A DNA stretch of 30,361 nucleotides from RGIG9115 sp045648165 (GCA_045648165.1 JAZRNL010000025.1:1-30361); one strand, 5' to 3'; counted from the first letter of the stretch, positions 7,601 through 15,677 are shown. Made by a program: numbers and translations. Notes: generated by a model not told the origin, from the sequence alone.

Positions 7601-10600
7601 TGTTTATAATTCTGCATTTAAGAACAACAAAGCGACAAAGGGTGGTGTTATCTATAACTATAGAGAAACTCACTTAACAGATACCACTTTCGAAGGAAAT
7701 ACAGTTTCAACACTTGGTGGTGCTATTTATGTTCCTTCAAGTACAGTGGCATCTGTATATACAAATAATACTACATTTAAAGGGAATAGCGCTACATCAG
7801 GTGGTGCGATTTATACTGCAGGAACAGTTGAATTTACAGACACCTCGTTCACAGAAAATGAAGCAACAACAAGTAACGGTGGTGCTATTTACCTCACAGG
7901 CAAAAAGACTTCAAAGAAGAGCCTTAAGGCAGAAAATGTAACATATACCGATAACAAAGCAGCAAAGGCTGGCGGCGCTGTCTATATTGATTCGGCTGAT
8001 GGTACAGATTCAGAAGGTAACGCAATAAAACTTGGTGCAGAAACATTGTTTAATGGCGCTACATTTACCGGCAACAAGGCAAACGGCGGTCATGGCGGTG
8101 CTATTTATGCTGTAGGTGGTAATGAAACTGATATAAAAACATTAGAGCTTTACAATGCAACATTTAGTAAAAACCAGACATCATTAAGAGGTGGTGCTGT
8201 TTACTTCGGTTCTGCGGCAACATCATATATGGAAGATGTGATTTTTGCTGAAAACAGAGCACTTGCCGATGGCGGAACAGCGTATGGTGGCGGTGCTATC
8301 TACTCAACGGGCTCTACATTTGAAATAAATGGCGCAAAGTTTACAAAGAACGTATCTGACTATATTGCTGGTGCAATTGAACTTCGTGCAGGTTCAAGCG
8401 TGGTATTAAACGATATTACTGCATTAGAAAACACTTCTGTGGCAAACGGCGGTTTTATGTATGCAAATAATTCATCAGCAAAAATCTATAACTCTTACAT
8501 AAAGGGAAACACGGCAGGAACACAGGGCGGTGCCATAGATTTTCAGAAATCAGCAGCCGAAGTTCATAAAACAGACTTCATAAATAACAAAGCGGCTAAT
8601 GGTAACGGCGGTGCTTTAGTTGCCTATACAGATGGCAAGAATGTAATACTCAATGAAGTTTTATTTGAAGGGAACTCATCCACTAACTTTGGTGGTGCGG
8701 TTATGGTGCATGGCAAGACCCTTCTTGATATGTATAACATTACTGCAAAGGGCAACAGCTCTCCTAAAGGCGGTTTCATGTATGAAACAACAGCGGGAAC
8801 TGTTGTTAACTTAAACGGATTGACTGTTTCGGGCAATACTGCAACAGATGGCGGGTCTATCATCTGGGGTAACACAGCAAATGCAAAGCTTTATATAAAT
8901 AAGGCTAACTATGTTGACAAGGATGTAACAGGTGGACTTGATGCAACGTATTGGACCACAGCTATTGCAAACTTGCTTACAGTAGCTGATTTGTCAGGTG
9001 ACGCTCCAAAGCCTGATGATTACAGTGATGAAACAACAGGCGGAATGGATGAAATCACCGATGTAAGAACGATTGACGAATTGGAAGAGGCTCTTGGAGG
9101 CAATGCAAAGAACATCAGAGTTACAAGTAATATTATAGTTGACAGAACATTATATGTAACCGGCGAAAAGGTGCTTTTCACAACTACAAAGAAGGCTATT
9201 AAGAGAAGTCCTGATTTTGCGGGCGATATGTTCGTGGTGGGTGAAGATAAAGACGGAAACTATCCTCTTATAAATGGTGTAGAAACCGTATTTACTCTTG
9301 GTAATCCTGAATCAAAGACAGAAAACTTACTTGTTATAGACGGTAACAAAAATAACATTACAGGCGAAGTAGTAGGTTCAGCAATCTTCGTTGCAGGTAG
9401 TGCAAAAGTAAATGTTTATAATAATACATCAATTATAAACCACTTTAAGAACGGAAACGACAGAGTGTGTGATGCAAAGTATGGCATTGCGAAAAACCCT
9501 GAAAAGCTTGGTGGTTCGGCTATTATCAATATAAGCGGTACAATTACTTTCTATGGCGGTTTAGTTAAGGACAATGTTTCTGAAGCAAGTATAATGATAG
9601 ATGAAACAGGCACCGAACTTGAAAAGTGCATAAACGGTGGTGCGATGTATAACAAGGGAGCCATCGCTATTTACGGCGGAACATTTACCGGTAACGAAGG
9701 AACACTCGGCGGTATACTGTATAACTATGCACGAGTTGACGTTTTGGGTGGTAAGTTCATAGAAAACCACGCACTCAAAAATGGCGGTGCAATTTACCAG
9801 GCAAGCATACAGTATGCGCATCTTTATATGGGTAAAAATGAAGGTGCCGGTGTAAGTGACACAATATTGTTCAAGAATAATACTTCTGATGCATCGGGTG
9901 CGGCGCTTTATAACGCTACAATGGGAGCTGTTATAATTAATGGTGATACAACATTTGAAGATAACTTCTCAAACGTTTCGGGTGGTGCTATTGCGACATA
10001 TGGTACATTAACCATAAATAATACCAGATTTGTTAACAACGGTGCGAAAACACGAGGTGGTGCGATTTACCTTTCTAATTCAAATGAAGAATATACGACA
10101 AGAATAGTAAATGTTTCAAACTCATCATTTGAAGGAAATAAATCTACAGTCGGCGGTGCAGTTGCAGTTTTTTCTTCAAGTGCCGATTTTGAAGAAGGCG
10201 GTATTCTTAAAATAGACAACTGTGAGTTTGCAGGAAACAAGGCTATTAATCTAACTGATAAGGAAACAGAAACAAGCGTATTCGGCGGTGTTATCTATAA
10301 CTCAAGAAGAGGATCTGTTGCAGTTACAAACTCTGTCTTTAGAGAAAACACAGCAGAATACGAAGGCGGTGTTATCTATGCCGCCGGAGAAAGTAAAACA
10401 ACAGTTACCGGTTCTGCATTTACTAATAACTCTACTACCAATGAAAAGGGCCGTGGCGGTGTGCTTTCAGTTCACAGCGCTTCGCTTGAATTTGATGATG
10501 TAACATTCACAGGCAATAGCGCAAATTCAAATGGTGGTGCGTTCTTAATTTCGTACACAACAGCAAGCACAGTTAATTCAAGCGTAAAGGTAAATAATTC

Positions 10601-13600
10601 AGTATTCAATGACAACACATCAGGCGCAAACGGTGGTGCTATCTATGCAACAGAGCATGTTGTAGAAGATGATAAGGTTGTATTTACGATTAAGAATACA
10701 GACTTTAACAGAAACACATCGGCTGAATACGGTGGTGCTGTGTACTCAACTGCAAAAGTTGACTCCTATATGAAGAATGTTGACTTTACAGGTAATAAAG
10801 CAGGTTCAGAAGAGAAAAAGGCTTATGGTGGTGCCATTTATATGACATCAGGCTCAAATCTTGAACTTGACACCGCAACATTTACTGAAAATGAGGCTTC
10901 ATACTGCGGTGGCGGTATTGCACTTCACTCAGCAAGTGAAATTATGTTTAATAATGTTACTGCTGATGGTAATAAGGCAAGTGGTAGTGCAGGTTTCTTA
11001 TACGGAAACAATGCAAAGATTGTTATGTTTGATTCGAGCATCAAAAACAACATTAGCGGTGCAAACGGCGGTGGTATGGCTCTTTATAATGTCACAACAA
11101 CTGCAGGTTACGGTGTATTATTTGAAGGAAACAAGGCAGAAAGTTCTGGTGGTGCCATTGCTGATTTTTCTTACATGACAGAAGCACTACTTCACAGCTG
11201 TGTATTGAAAAACAATGAAGCAGGGACATACGGTGGTGCTGTTTACTTAAATAACGAAGGTATTCTTAATATCTATAATACTGAGGTTATTGGAAACAAA
11301 GCAGATAAGGGTGGCTTCTTGTACGAAACAACAACAGGTACTGAAGCTACAATAAGAAACCTTACCGTAGAAGGCAACAGTGCAACAACTGATGGTGATA
11401 TAATCTTCGGTAATACTTATGGTTCAACACTTTACATTGATAAGATCAACTATGCAGACAGATTAAGTGACGACACAGCATCTGATGAATATTGGGATTA
11501 TGCAATTAAGAATAAGCTTACAGTTGTAGATATTTCAGGAACAGAAGAAGAAATACCTGAAAGATTAGAATATATTGCAAAAGAAGATGGCGAAGAAGAG
11601 GAAGAAGACAGAAAGTTAGTTCCTGTTAGCAATGTTTTATCTCTTGGACTTAGTTCATCTGATGCGGCTATTAACAGCACATACGGAAATCTTCCGAAAC
11701 TGGACAATTCTTCTAACTTTATGAGCAATAACACAACAACATTTGATAACATAAACGGAAAAACTGTTACAGTTGATACATTTGTTTACCATGCTAATGA
11801 TAAAGAAAGCAATGTAAACTTCGGTATGGGTATGCTTCTTTATCAGGCAATATTATATAAAGATGCACATCCTGAAGAAGATGTAAAGGTTTCTATTGCA
11901 GAATTCAGATTCGAAATGGAAACAGCTATCTGTATCAATAGAAACAGCCGTTATTTCGGATATATGAGAAATCTTGTTGGTGCGGATTATGATAAATATG
12001 GTTTTGTTCGAATTTCATATCTTTTAGTAACTGCAGCAAAGATGGGTATTGACGTAACCGTTATGGGCCAGATTCCCGGTTATCCCCATAACTCTAAGGA
12101 TCCTGACTTTATAGGATACTTTGAAGACCACTTGAAAGATCCTTGCGACCCTGTATATGTTGGAGAGGGTAAAAAAGTCAAAGACTATATGAAGTTTGTT
12201 CCATGCGAATGGACATCATATGGTGACAAGGGCGGTTCAGATATGATGCACCTTAAGATGGCTACTGCATCTCACTACCTTGATATGAACGGTGTTCCGC
12301 ATAAAAACGCAGTATTCACATCAACTTCGAACCTTGACGGTATTAATACTAACGCAACAAACGGTAATAATAAGATGCAGACAGGAGCATTGGTATCAGA
12401 CCACGAGGGACTATACAGAGCAGCTGCTAACTACATAAACTTGCTTGCAGAATATAGCGGTCAGGAAGATGTTTATATTTTCCGTAGCGTATTGGCAGAC
12501 AGAACTGTAGAGCAGTTTGATCTTATTTTATCAGGAAGAGGAAATGAAATTCCTGCAGATAAACAGATTGTTTATTTAGGCACAAAAAATGACGATGTCT
12601 TTGAACTGTACTTTACTCCATTTGGCGGCGACCCTAACGCATGGACTGAAAAGTATAATCCGTACTGTAAATATGTTAAGAAATTAGCTAATTCAGAAGA
12701 TTATATTATCTTAACATGGAACAATGCAAACTACTTGAGATCAGGGCTTGTTGGTCAGATTGAGGATATGATTATTTCTGCATTCCATAACAATAAAAAT
12801 CCTGAGAATAAGATTTACATAAATCTTGCAGAATTTGACACATCAGCTTTTAATGACTTGAAAGTGGGTGTAGATATTGGCGTTAAGAACTTTAACAAGA
12901 AAGAATTTGGTGCTCTTCACACTAAGGATCTTCAGCTTTCTTATGTGGAAAATGGGCAGAGAAAATATGTTACACTTTTCAATACACTTAACTTCCATAG
13001 TGGTGCTATCAGTTATCAGTCAAACTCTGTTCTTGTTGTAAAGGAGAACAGCGGTGAGGAAGGAAGCGTGTTCTTTGCCCTTGCTGATGATACTACAAAA
13101 GGAATAGTGGAGCACAATTATGGCGAAGAAAAAACATATATTCCGGAAACTGATGAGGATGGATACATTTATAAGGAATGTAAGTACTGTGATAAGACTA
13201 TAGTTCTCGAAACTGTGCATCGCCCGAGCGGCTGGATTGTAGCAAAGGAAGTTACGGATCTGGAGCATGGTATCGCATATAATAAATGTATCGCTTGTGG
13301 TACGCTTATTTCTTCGAAAGAAATAATTGATAAAGATACAGAGGTTATGGTAATAGACTATAGCAAGTCAGATGTCGGATTTAAGCTCTCATCTGCTGAG
13401 GATGCTTACATTATAGATGAAGTATTTGAATCTAATCCGAAAACTTTTGAAGCTAATTTTTACTTGCCAAAATCTGTAACTGAACGTGCAGGAGTGCTTG
13501 TTGGTAACTATGATAACTCTACTGCAGAACAGATAAATGTTGAAATTTATAATAACGGTAAGCCAAGACTCTACTATAAGGCAAACAATAAGGCGTACAC

Positions 13601-14189
13601 TTATTTGTTCACAACAGATGTGCGTTCAGATTCTAATGCTCACCTTGCAATCACAATTGATGGACTCACTGCAACGCTATATTTAAACGGTGTTCTCACA
13701 GAAACCATAACTCTTAGTGCAGAGCTTGCAAATGCGTTTTCTGGTTATAAAATTGGTGCGGATAACCGAGTGAGCAGTCCTCAGCGTTTTAAGGGAACTA
13801 TTTATTCTGTAACAATGTTTGATGATGTAAGAACATCTGAAGAAATAGCCCTTGATGCGATTATAGTACCGAGTGATACTGACGGAATTTTATTCTCAAA
13901 GTATTTTGCTGATCCACTTGATGGATTGGATAACATATTTACTGATAATATATCTTATGATGGCACGGTTTGGTCATGTGATTTGACGTTGTTCTTAACT
14001 GATGTGACATCTGCTAAGGTGTATGTAGCGGTATACGAAGATGAACGATTTAAAAAAGTTGTGACATATCCTGCTATGACAAATCTTCCGGTCAGTGTTG
14101 AATGTGAGGCGGGTCAAACAATTGAAATCTTCTGCTGGAATTCAGATTTTAAACCACAAAGTCGTAATGTGAAAATAGATGTAAAATAG
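4650..14189 (+). CDS. Giant secreted multidomain protein: Pmp-like beta-helix repeats, PLD-like domain, LamG-like domain
   Basis: ATG at 4650 is chosen because AAGGAG (4635-4640) lies nine bases upstream; an in-frame TTG at 4644 is too close. The 3179-residue product starts with a signal peptide (MSIANLTKRICAYFLVMCMF...SYAAG). Three blocks follow (about residues 68-770, 797-1449 and 1472-2294). Each starts with an EL..AL...I....VDRT module and then has many GG[AV][IVF]Y turns with NNxA or GNxA spacers, the pattern of polymorphic outer-membrane-protein and right-handed beta-helix repeats. Residues about 2367-2810 resemble phospholipase D, with HLKMATAS (His2534, Lys2536) followed by TSTSNLD, and HTKDLQLS (His2757, Lys2759). 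Two CxxC pairs (2844/2847 and 2880/2883) may bind metal. A LamG-like fold spans about 2901-3076 and a small beta domain ends the protein. No LPXTG motif or autotransporter barrel is visible, so the mode of cell attachment is unknown. Confidence 0.85.
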   Translation: MSIANLTKRICAYFLVMCMFASTMNVGLVSYAAGNNGVATATEGQNNNNGTIPDEGWGDEDEPVIMETIVSSAKELEDALTGGYNRIEIFSDFVVDRTFFITKDTVIFSQEDVTLTRDPAFAGDIFVFGPEEKPANETDKPVTITFGSEDAKITIDGNKGNMKADVLGTVFLVRNLAEAELRNVTVTNAKKVSNERILDEEKYDVTYKSQVGGAAIILDSGKLDVYGSEFTNNEVGIFEKDNEASISGRGGVIYSFGELNVYNSAFNNNKATKGGAIYNYRETHLNDTIFEGNTASTVGGAIYVPSSTSAFVYTDNTRFVQNSATDGGAIYSFGTCDLKNTLFTLNTSTTGYGGAVYISGKKTSKKSLETSNVTFTQNKSVKAGGAVYVDSDAVVSFVSDKYEGNQATNSNGGAIYIKSGAIASIDGATFTDNKALAGHGGAIVASGITDGTDRTFELYNSTFTQNQAFYNGGAIYFTTNAIAYLKNVEFSKNEALATANSDGNRYGGGAIYSTGSKVEIDEAKFIENKSGFMGGAFEIHSSSVAKLNNITATGNIAENSTGGAFEIKSLSAISMNNVTASGNKSLTDRGGFMDVDNAEAKIWNSVISESSASVGGAIAFKEGAKGGIYNTEFNSNKSTNHGGALHIYTDGEKVTLHTVKFNGNEAGGFGGAIYISKASLSDMYNITAKENKAESGGFMYETTTGTVVNLNGLTVSGNTATNGPIFYGNSAGAKLNINKTNYVDETATGGLDDAYWATAIVNKLTVTNVISLIPGYKDFGEEGGDAEDTSTEVIAGVTNAADLESALNQGYTKIQLLKGFNVDRTLEVTKNTTIFAKENVTLTRDASFVGDMFLLGPATKNESAETVNITFGSDEAIITVDGNKANMTAEVVGSIFFVRNLAEVELRGVTVTNAKKTGNVRALDKAYGLSYESQVGGAAVILASGKLDIYNSNFTNNEVSVLEKDNTDSISGRGAVIYSFGELNVYNSAFKNNKATKGGVIYNYRETHLTDTTFEGNTVSTLGGAIYVPSSTVASVYTNNTTFKGNSATSGGAIYTAGTVEFTDTSFTENEATTSNGGAIYLTGKKTSKKSLKAENVTYTDNKAAKAGGAVYIDSADGTDSEGNAIKLGAETLFNGATFTGNKANGGHGGAIYAVGGNETDIKTLELYNATFSKNQTSLRGGAVYFGSAATSYMEDVIFAENRALADGGTAYGGGAIYSTGSTFEINGAKFTKNVSDYIAGAIELRAGSSVVLNDITALENTSVANGGFMYANNSSAKIYNSYIKGNTAGTQGGAIDFQKSAAEVHKTDFINNKAANGNGGALVAYTDGKNVILNEVLFEGNSSTNFGGAVMVHGKTLLDMYNITAKGNSSPKGGFMYETTAGTVVNLNGLTVSGNTATDGGSIIWGNTANAKLYINKANYVDKDVTGGLDATYWTTAIANLLTVADLSGDAPKPDDYSDETTGGMDEITDVRTIDELEEALGGNAKNIRVTSNIIVDRTLYVTGEKVLFTTTKKAIKRSPDFAGDMFVVGEDKDGNYPLINGVETVFTLGNPESKTENLLVIDGNKNNITGEVVGSAIFVAGSAKVNVYNNTSIINHFKNGNDRVCDAKYGIAKNPEKLGGSAIINISGTITFYGGLVKDNVSEASIMIDETGTELEKCINGGAMYNKGAIAIYGGTFTGNEGTLGGILYNYARVDVLGGKFIENHALKNGGAIYQASIQYAHLYMGKNEGAGVSDTILFKNNTSDASGAALYNATMGAVIINGDTTFEDNFSNVSGGAIATYGTLTINNTRFVNNGAKTRGGAIYLSNSNEEYTTRIVNVSNSSFEGNKSTVGGAVAVFSSSADFEEGGILKIDNCEFAGNKAINLTDKETETSVFGGVIYNSRRGSVAVTNSVFRENTAEYEGGVIYAAGESKTTVTGSAFTNNSTTNEKGRGGVLSVHSASLEFDDVTFTGNSANSNGGAFLISYTTASTVNSSVKVNNSVFNDNTSGANGGAIYATEHVVEDDKVVFTIKNTDFNRNTSAEYGGAVYSTAKVDSYMKNVDFTGNKAGSEEKKAYGGAIYMTSGSNLELDTATFTENEASYCGGGIALHSASEIMFNNVTADGNKASGSAGFLYGNNAKIVMFDSSIKNNISGANGGGMALYNVTTTAGYGVLFEGNKAESSGGAIADFSYMTEALLHSCVLKNNEAGTYGGAVYLNNEGILNIYNTEVIGNKADKGGFLYETTTGTEATIRNLTVEGNSATTDGDIIFGNTYGSTLYIDKINYADRLSDDTASDEYWDYAIKNKLTVVDISGTEEEIPERLEYIAKEDGEEEEEDRKLVPVSNVLSLGLSSSDAAINSTYGNLPKLDNSSNFMSNNTTTFDNINGKTVTVDTFVYHANDKESNVNFGMGMLLYQAILYKDAHPEEDVKVSIAEFRFEMETAICINRNSRYFGYMRNLVGADYDKYGFVRISYLLVTAAKMGIDVTVMGQIPGYPHNSKDPDFIGYFEDHLKDPCDPVYVGEGKKVKDYMKFVPCEWTSYGDKGGSDMMHLKMATASHYLDMNGVPHKNAVFTSTSNLDGINTNATNGNNKMQTGALVSDHEGLYRAAANYINLLAEYSGQEDVYIFRSVLADRTVEQFDLILSGRGNEIPADKQIVYLGTKNDDVFELYFTPFGGDPNAWTEKYNPYCKYVKKLANSEDYIILTWNNANYLRSGLVGQIEDMIISAFHNNKNPENKIYINLAEFDTSAFNDLKVGVDIGVKNFNKKEFGALHTKDLQLSYVENGQRKYVTLFNTLNFHSGAISYQSNSVLVVKENSGEEGSVFFALADDTTKGIVEHNYGEEKTYIPETDEDGYIYKECKYCDKTIVLETVHRPSGWIVAKEVTDLEHGIAYNKCIACGTLISSKEIIDKDTEVMVIDYSKSDVGFKLSSAEDAYIIDEVFESNPKTFEANFYLPKSVTERAGVLVGNYDNSTAEQINVEIYNNGKPRLYYKANNKAYTYLFTTDVRSDSNAHLAITIDGLTATLYLNGVLTETITLSAELANAFSGYKIGADNRVSSPQRFKGTIYSVTMFDDVRTSEEIALDAIIVPSDTDGILFSKYFADPLDGLDNIFTDNISYDGTVWSCDLTLFLTDVTSAKVYVAVYEDERFKKVVTYPAMTNLPVSVECEAGQTIEIFCWNSDFKPQSRNVKIDVK
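4855..6960 (+). repeat. Beta-helix block A, first copy of a large internal duplication
   Basis: Block A of the giant protein gene. It shares long near-identical DNA with block B, for example the segment at 5391 onward encoding GELNVYNSAFNNNKATKGG matches that at 7563 onward, 2172 bases (724 codons) apart and in frame. The block ends with GGFMYETTTGTVVNLNGLTV near 6735. Confidence 0.8.
7030..8995 (+). repeat. Beta-helix block B, second copy of the duplication
   Basis: It repeats block A in the same order. The offset falls from about 2182 bases at the VDRT module to 2034 bases at the GGFMYETTAGTVVNL end, so block B has lost about 140-150 bases net, consistent with removal of about one GGAIY-containing unit. 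The DNA similarity is high in the first 700 bases and lower later. Confidence 0.8.
9064..11530 (+). repeat. Beta-helix block C, divergent third copy
   Basis: It opens with the same module (ELEEALGGNAKNIRV then IIVDRTLYVTGEKVLF) and ends with GGFLYETTTGTEATIRNLTV, so it is homologous to blocks A and B. It is longer (about 820 residues) and clearly more diverged, suggesting an older duplication than A/B. Confidence 0.7.
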
Positions 14190-14220
14190 TTTCCGGTAAG
14201 AGGAGTTAGAACAAATTTTT

Positions 14221-14280
14221 CTCGTGTCAAGTTCTGTTGATCCAGTGAAAAAATTCACTGTTCATCAGACTTGACACGAG
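14221..14280. repeat. Long near-perfect inverted repeat (hairpin)
   Basis: A 60-base hairpin lies 31 bases after the stop of the giant gene. The outer arms CTCGTGTCAAGT and ACTTGACACGAG pair perfectly over 12 bp. After small bulges the inner arms CAGTGAA and TTCACTG close a short A-rich loop. No T run follows on either strand (plus-strand sequence continues CTATATATAG), so it is not a standard intrinsic terminator. It may protect the mRNA 3' end, or be a mobile or regulatory palindrome. Confidence 0.7.
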
Positions 14281-14585
14281 CTATATATAGATGGCTGATT
14301 TTTTAAAAAGAATAAGATTTATACATAGTTAAATAAAAATTATAATTCTCATTTTAATCTGTGCATTTGATATCGAAAAAATGAACAAGGATATGATAGG
14401 CAATGAAAAATGTATCGAAGAACTCGTATTATTTGGTTGTTGATTTTTCTGACTTAATATGAACCACTACTAAAAAGATTGTCGAAAAAAGTAATATCAA
14501 AAAGGAGAACGAAAATGCGAAGCATGATACACCGTTTTTCGGTATTGGTAAACTGTAATTTAAGTGATGAAAACTTAGTTGCGGA

Positions 14586-14693
14586 TATAAGGATTTACTT
14601 GTTAGAATTGGTGGGTATAGTGATTTCTTTGTCACCATGCCAAAAAGCTTGCAGGATGAATTAATATCAAGAACTGCGAATGAAAATATATGA
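14586..14693 (+). pseudogene. C-terminal remnant of a glycyl radical enzyme
   Basis: In one frame 35 codons read YKDLLVRIGGYSDFF then VTMPKSLQDELISRTANENI and a TGA stop. VRIGGYSDFF matches the glycyl-radical loop (RVxGYxxxF; the Gly that carries the radical) and the following LQDELISRT is the standard C-terminal helix of the pyruvate formate-lyase/diol dehydratase superfamily. The SDFF form is closer to the dehydratase and decarboxylase branches than to the true PFL at 25848-28082, which has RVSGYAVNF. Upstream the frame meets stops at 14565-14570 and 14556, and no catalytic Cys region exists, so only the tail survives. A different frame over the same bases (14515-14664) has a good ribosome binding site but makes no recognisable protein. 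Confidence 0.7.
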
Positions 14694-14722
14694 TTTATTT
14701 AAATATAGAAAGGCTATAAAAA

Positions 14723-15445
14723 ATGGTAGCATTAATCACAGGAGCAAATAAAGGTATAGGCTTTGCAACAGCTAAGCTGTTTCTGAGCAAGGGTTATAAG
14801 GTGTTGATTACAGGTCGGAGCGAAAAAAAGCTTGCGGCGGCAAAAGAGCGTTTGGGGGAAAATGTTGAATACATCGTCTGGGATGTCGCTGATGTTCAAA
14901 GTGCAAAACTTGTTATAAAAAAAGCACATACAATATTCGGTAATATAAGTGTTTTTGTCAATAATGCAGGAATTGTGTGTTCGGAGGATAACGGTCCTAA
15001 AGCGGTAGGATTTTTTGGAAAAACTGAGGCAGGCTGGGACGAAACAATGAATATAAATCTTAAGGGAATGTTTTTTGCATTACAGGCTGAGGCTGAATAT
15101 ATGCGTGATTTGGGAATTAAAGGTAATATTGTAAATATTTGTTCAGAGATGGGTTTCAGACCGGCGTTGTTTCATTACGGGATAAGCAAATGGGGAGTAA
15201 GAGGAATGACAATGGGAGCTGGAAGGGAACTTGCTGCTTATGGAATTGTGGTAAATGGTCTTGCTCCGGGGGAAACAGCAACAGAAATCATTCATCAGGA
15301 GGAGGGAGTTGTCAAGGAGATACGTTCTCCAAGAGGAACACAGGCAACACCTGATGAAATTGCTGAAGATATTTATTTCTTGTCTCAAAGCAGAAATATA
15401 ATTGGAGAAATACTCGTATCAGACGGAGGCAGGAGATTATTTTAG
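14723..15445 (+). CDS. Short-chain dehydrogenase/reductase (SDR family)
   Basis: The 240-residue protein has the classical SDR pattern: TGANKGIG at residues 6-13 (cofactor binding), NNAG at 80-83, Ser141 and the YxxxK catalytic pair Tyr152 and Lys156 (YGISK), then the NGLAPG turn and a C-terminal SDGGRRLF. The protein is of normal length for a tetrameric NAD(P)-dependent oxidoreductase. The ATG at 14723 is preceded by GAAAGG at about ten bases. The segment EDNGPKAVGFFGKTEAGWDE is longer than usual between NNAG and the active-site helix. The substrate is unknown; many SDRs of this type are annotated as 3-oxoacyl-ACP reductase-like or sugar dehydrogenases. It stands alone between two gene remnants, so its neighbours give no clue. 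Confidence 0.88.
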   Translation: MVALITGANKGIGFATAKLFLSKGYKVLITGRSEKKLAAAKERLGENVEYIVWDVADVQSAKLVIKKAHTIFGNISVFVNNAGIVCSEDNGPKAVGFFGKTEAGWDETMNINLKGMFFALQAEAEYMRDLGIKGNIVNICSEMGFRPALFHYGISKWGVRGMTMGAGRELAAYGIVVNGLAPGETATEIIHQEEGVVKEIRSPRGTQATPDEIAEDIYFLSQSRNIIGEILVSDGGRRLF

Positions 15446-15467
15446 TTGAGAAGAACGGTCAATCTGT

Positions 15468-15620
15468 TTAGGTGTATATGTTATGCTAACATTTTTGGAA
15501 GCAGAGGGTATAAATATGAATTGTACCAATGCAGATGTGGTTGATTTTGGTTTGTCTGTTGCATCGGGAGATATGAAATATTCTGAAATTCTGGAATGTA
15601 TAAATAAAATCAAGAAGTAA
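15468..15620 (+). pseudogene. C-terminal remnant of a Doc (death-on-curing) / Fic-family toxin
   Basis: An open frame reads LGVYVMLTFLEAEGINMNC then TNADVVDFGLSVASGDMKYS and ends EILECINKIKK with TAA. Doc toxins end in this way: the helix after the Fic motif reads like (GNKRT)GVxAMLxFLExNGI, followed by a D/E-rich helix with LGVASG and a C-terminal EI..W(I)KK. The catalytic HPFxxGNKRT motif is missing: the upstream bases 15450-15467 read EERSIC after a stop at 15447-15449. No antitoxin gene was found upstream; the SDR gene occupies that place. The product would be non-functional. The call rests on pattern memory of the Doc C-terminus. Confidence 0.6.
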
Positions 15621-15648
15621 TTTTTACTCTTAACTTGATACGAATATG

Positions 15649-15677
15649 TTGTCAAAAATATGTGGAATCTATATTAT
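15649..15677 (+). promoter_or_regulatory. Probable promoter of the flavoprotein-potABC unit
   Basis: TTGTCA (15649-15654) and TATTAT (15672-15677) are 17 bases apart. A small hairpin (AGTCTTT with AAAGACT, about 15680-15697) lies at the start of the leader, before AAGGAG and the ATG at 15719. Confidence 0.55.

Noticed and set aside
4855..11530. Many short GGTGGTGCTAT repeats, superficially like a CRISPR array
   Set aside because: They are codons for GGAI turns within one open frame; spacing varies, the repeats are too short and imperfect, and no cas genes are present.
4650..14189. Classical type V autotransporter (Pmp) identity
   Set aside because: No C-terminal beta-barrel or terminal Phe, and the host appears Gram-positive; the C-terminus is LamG-like plus a small beta domain.
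14221..14280. Intrinsic terminator of the giant gene
   Set aside because: Long stem but no T run follows on the plus strand; retained as a hairpin of unknown role.
14357..14443. Short frame reading AFDIEKMNKDMIGNEKCIEE before the glycyl radical remnant
   Set aside because: Too short, no ribosome binding site and no family recognised; could be part of the same decayed gene set but cannot be supported.
14515..14664. A 49-residue protein starting MRSMIHRFSVLVNC with a good AAGGAG site
   Set aside because: It makes no recognisable protein, overlaps the glycyl radical remnant in another frame, and has the codon pattern of decayed DNA. A translated relic cannot be excluded.
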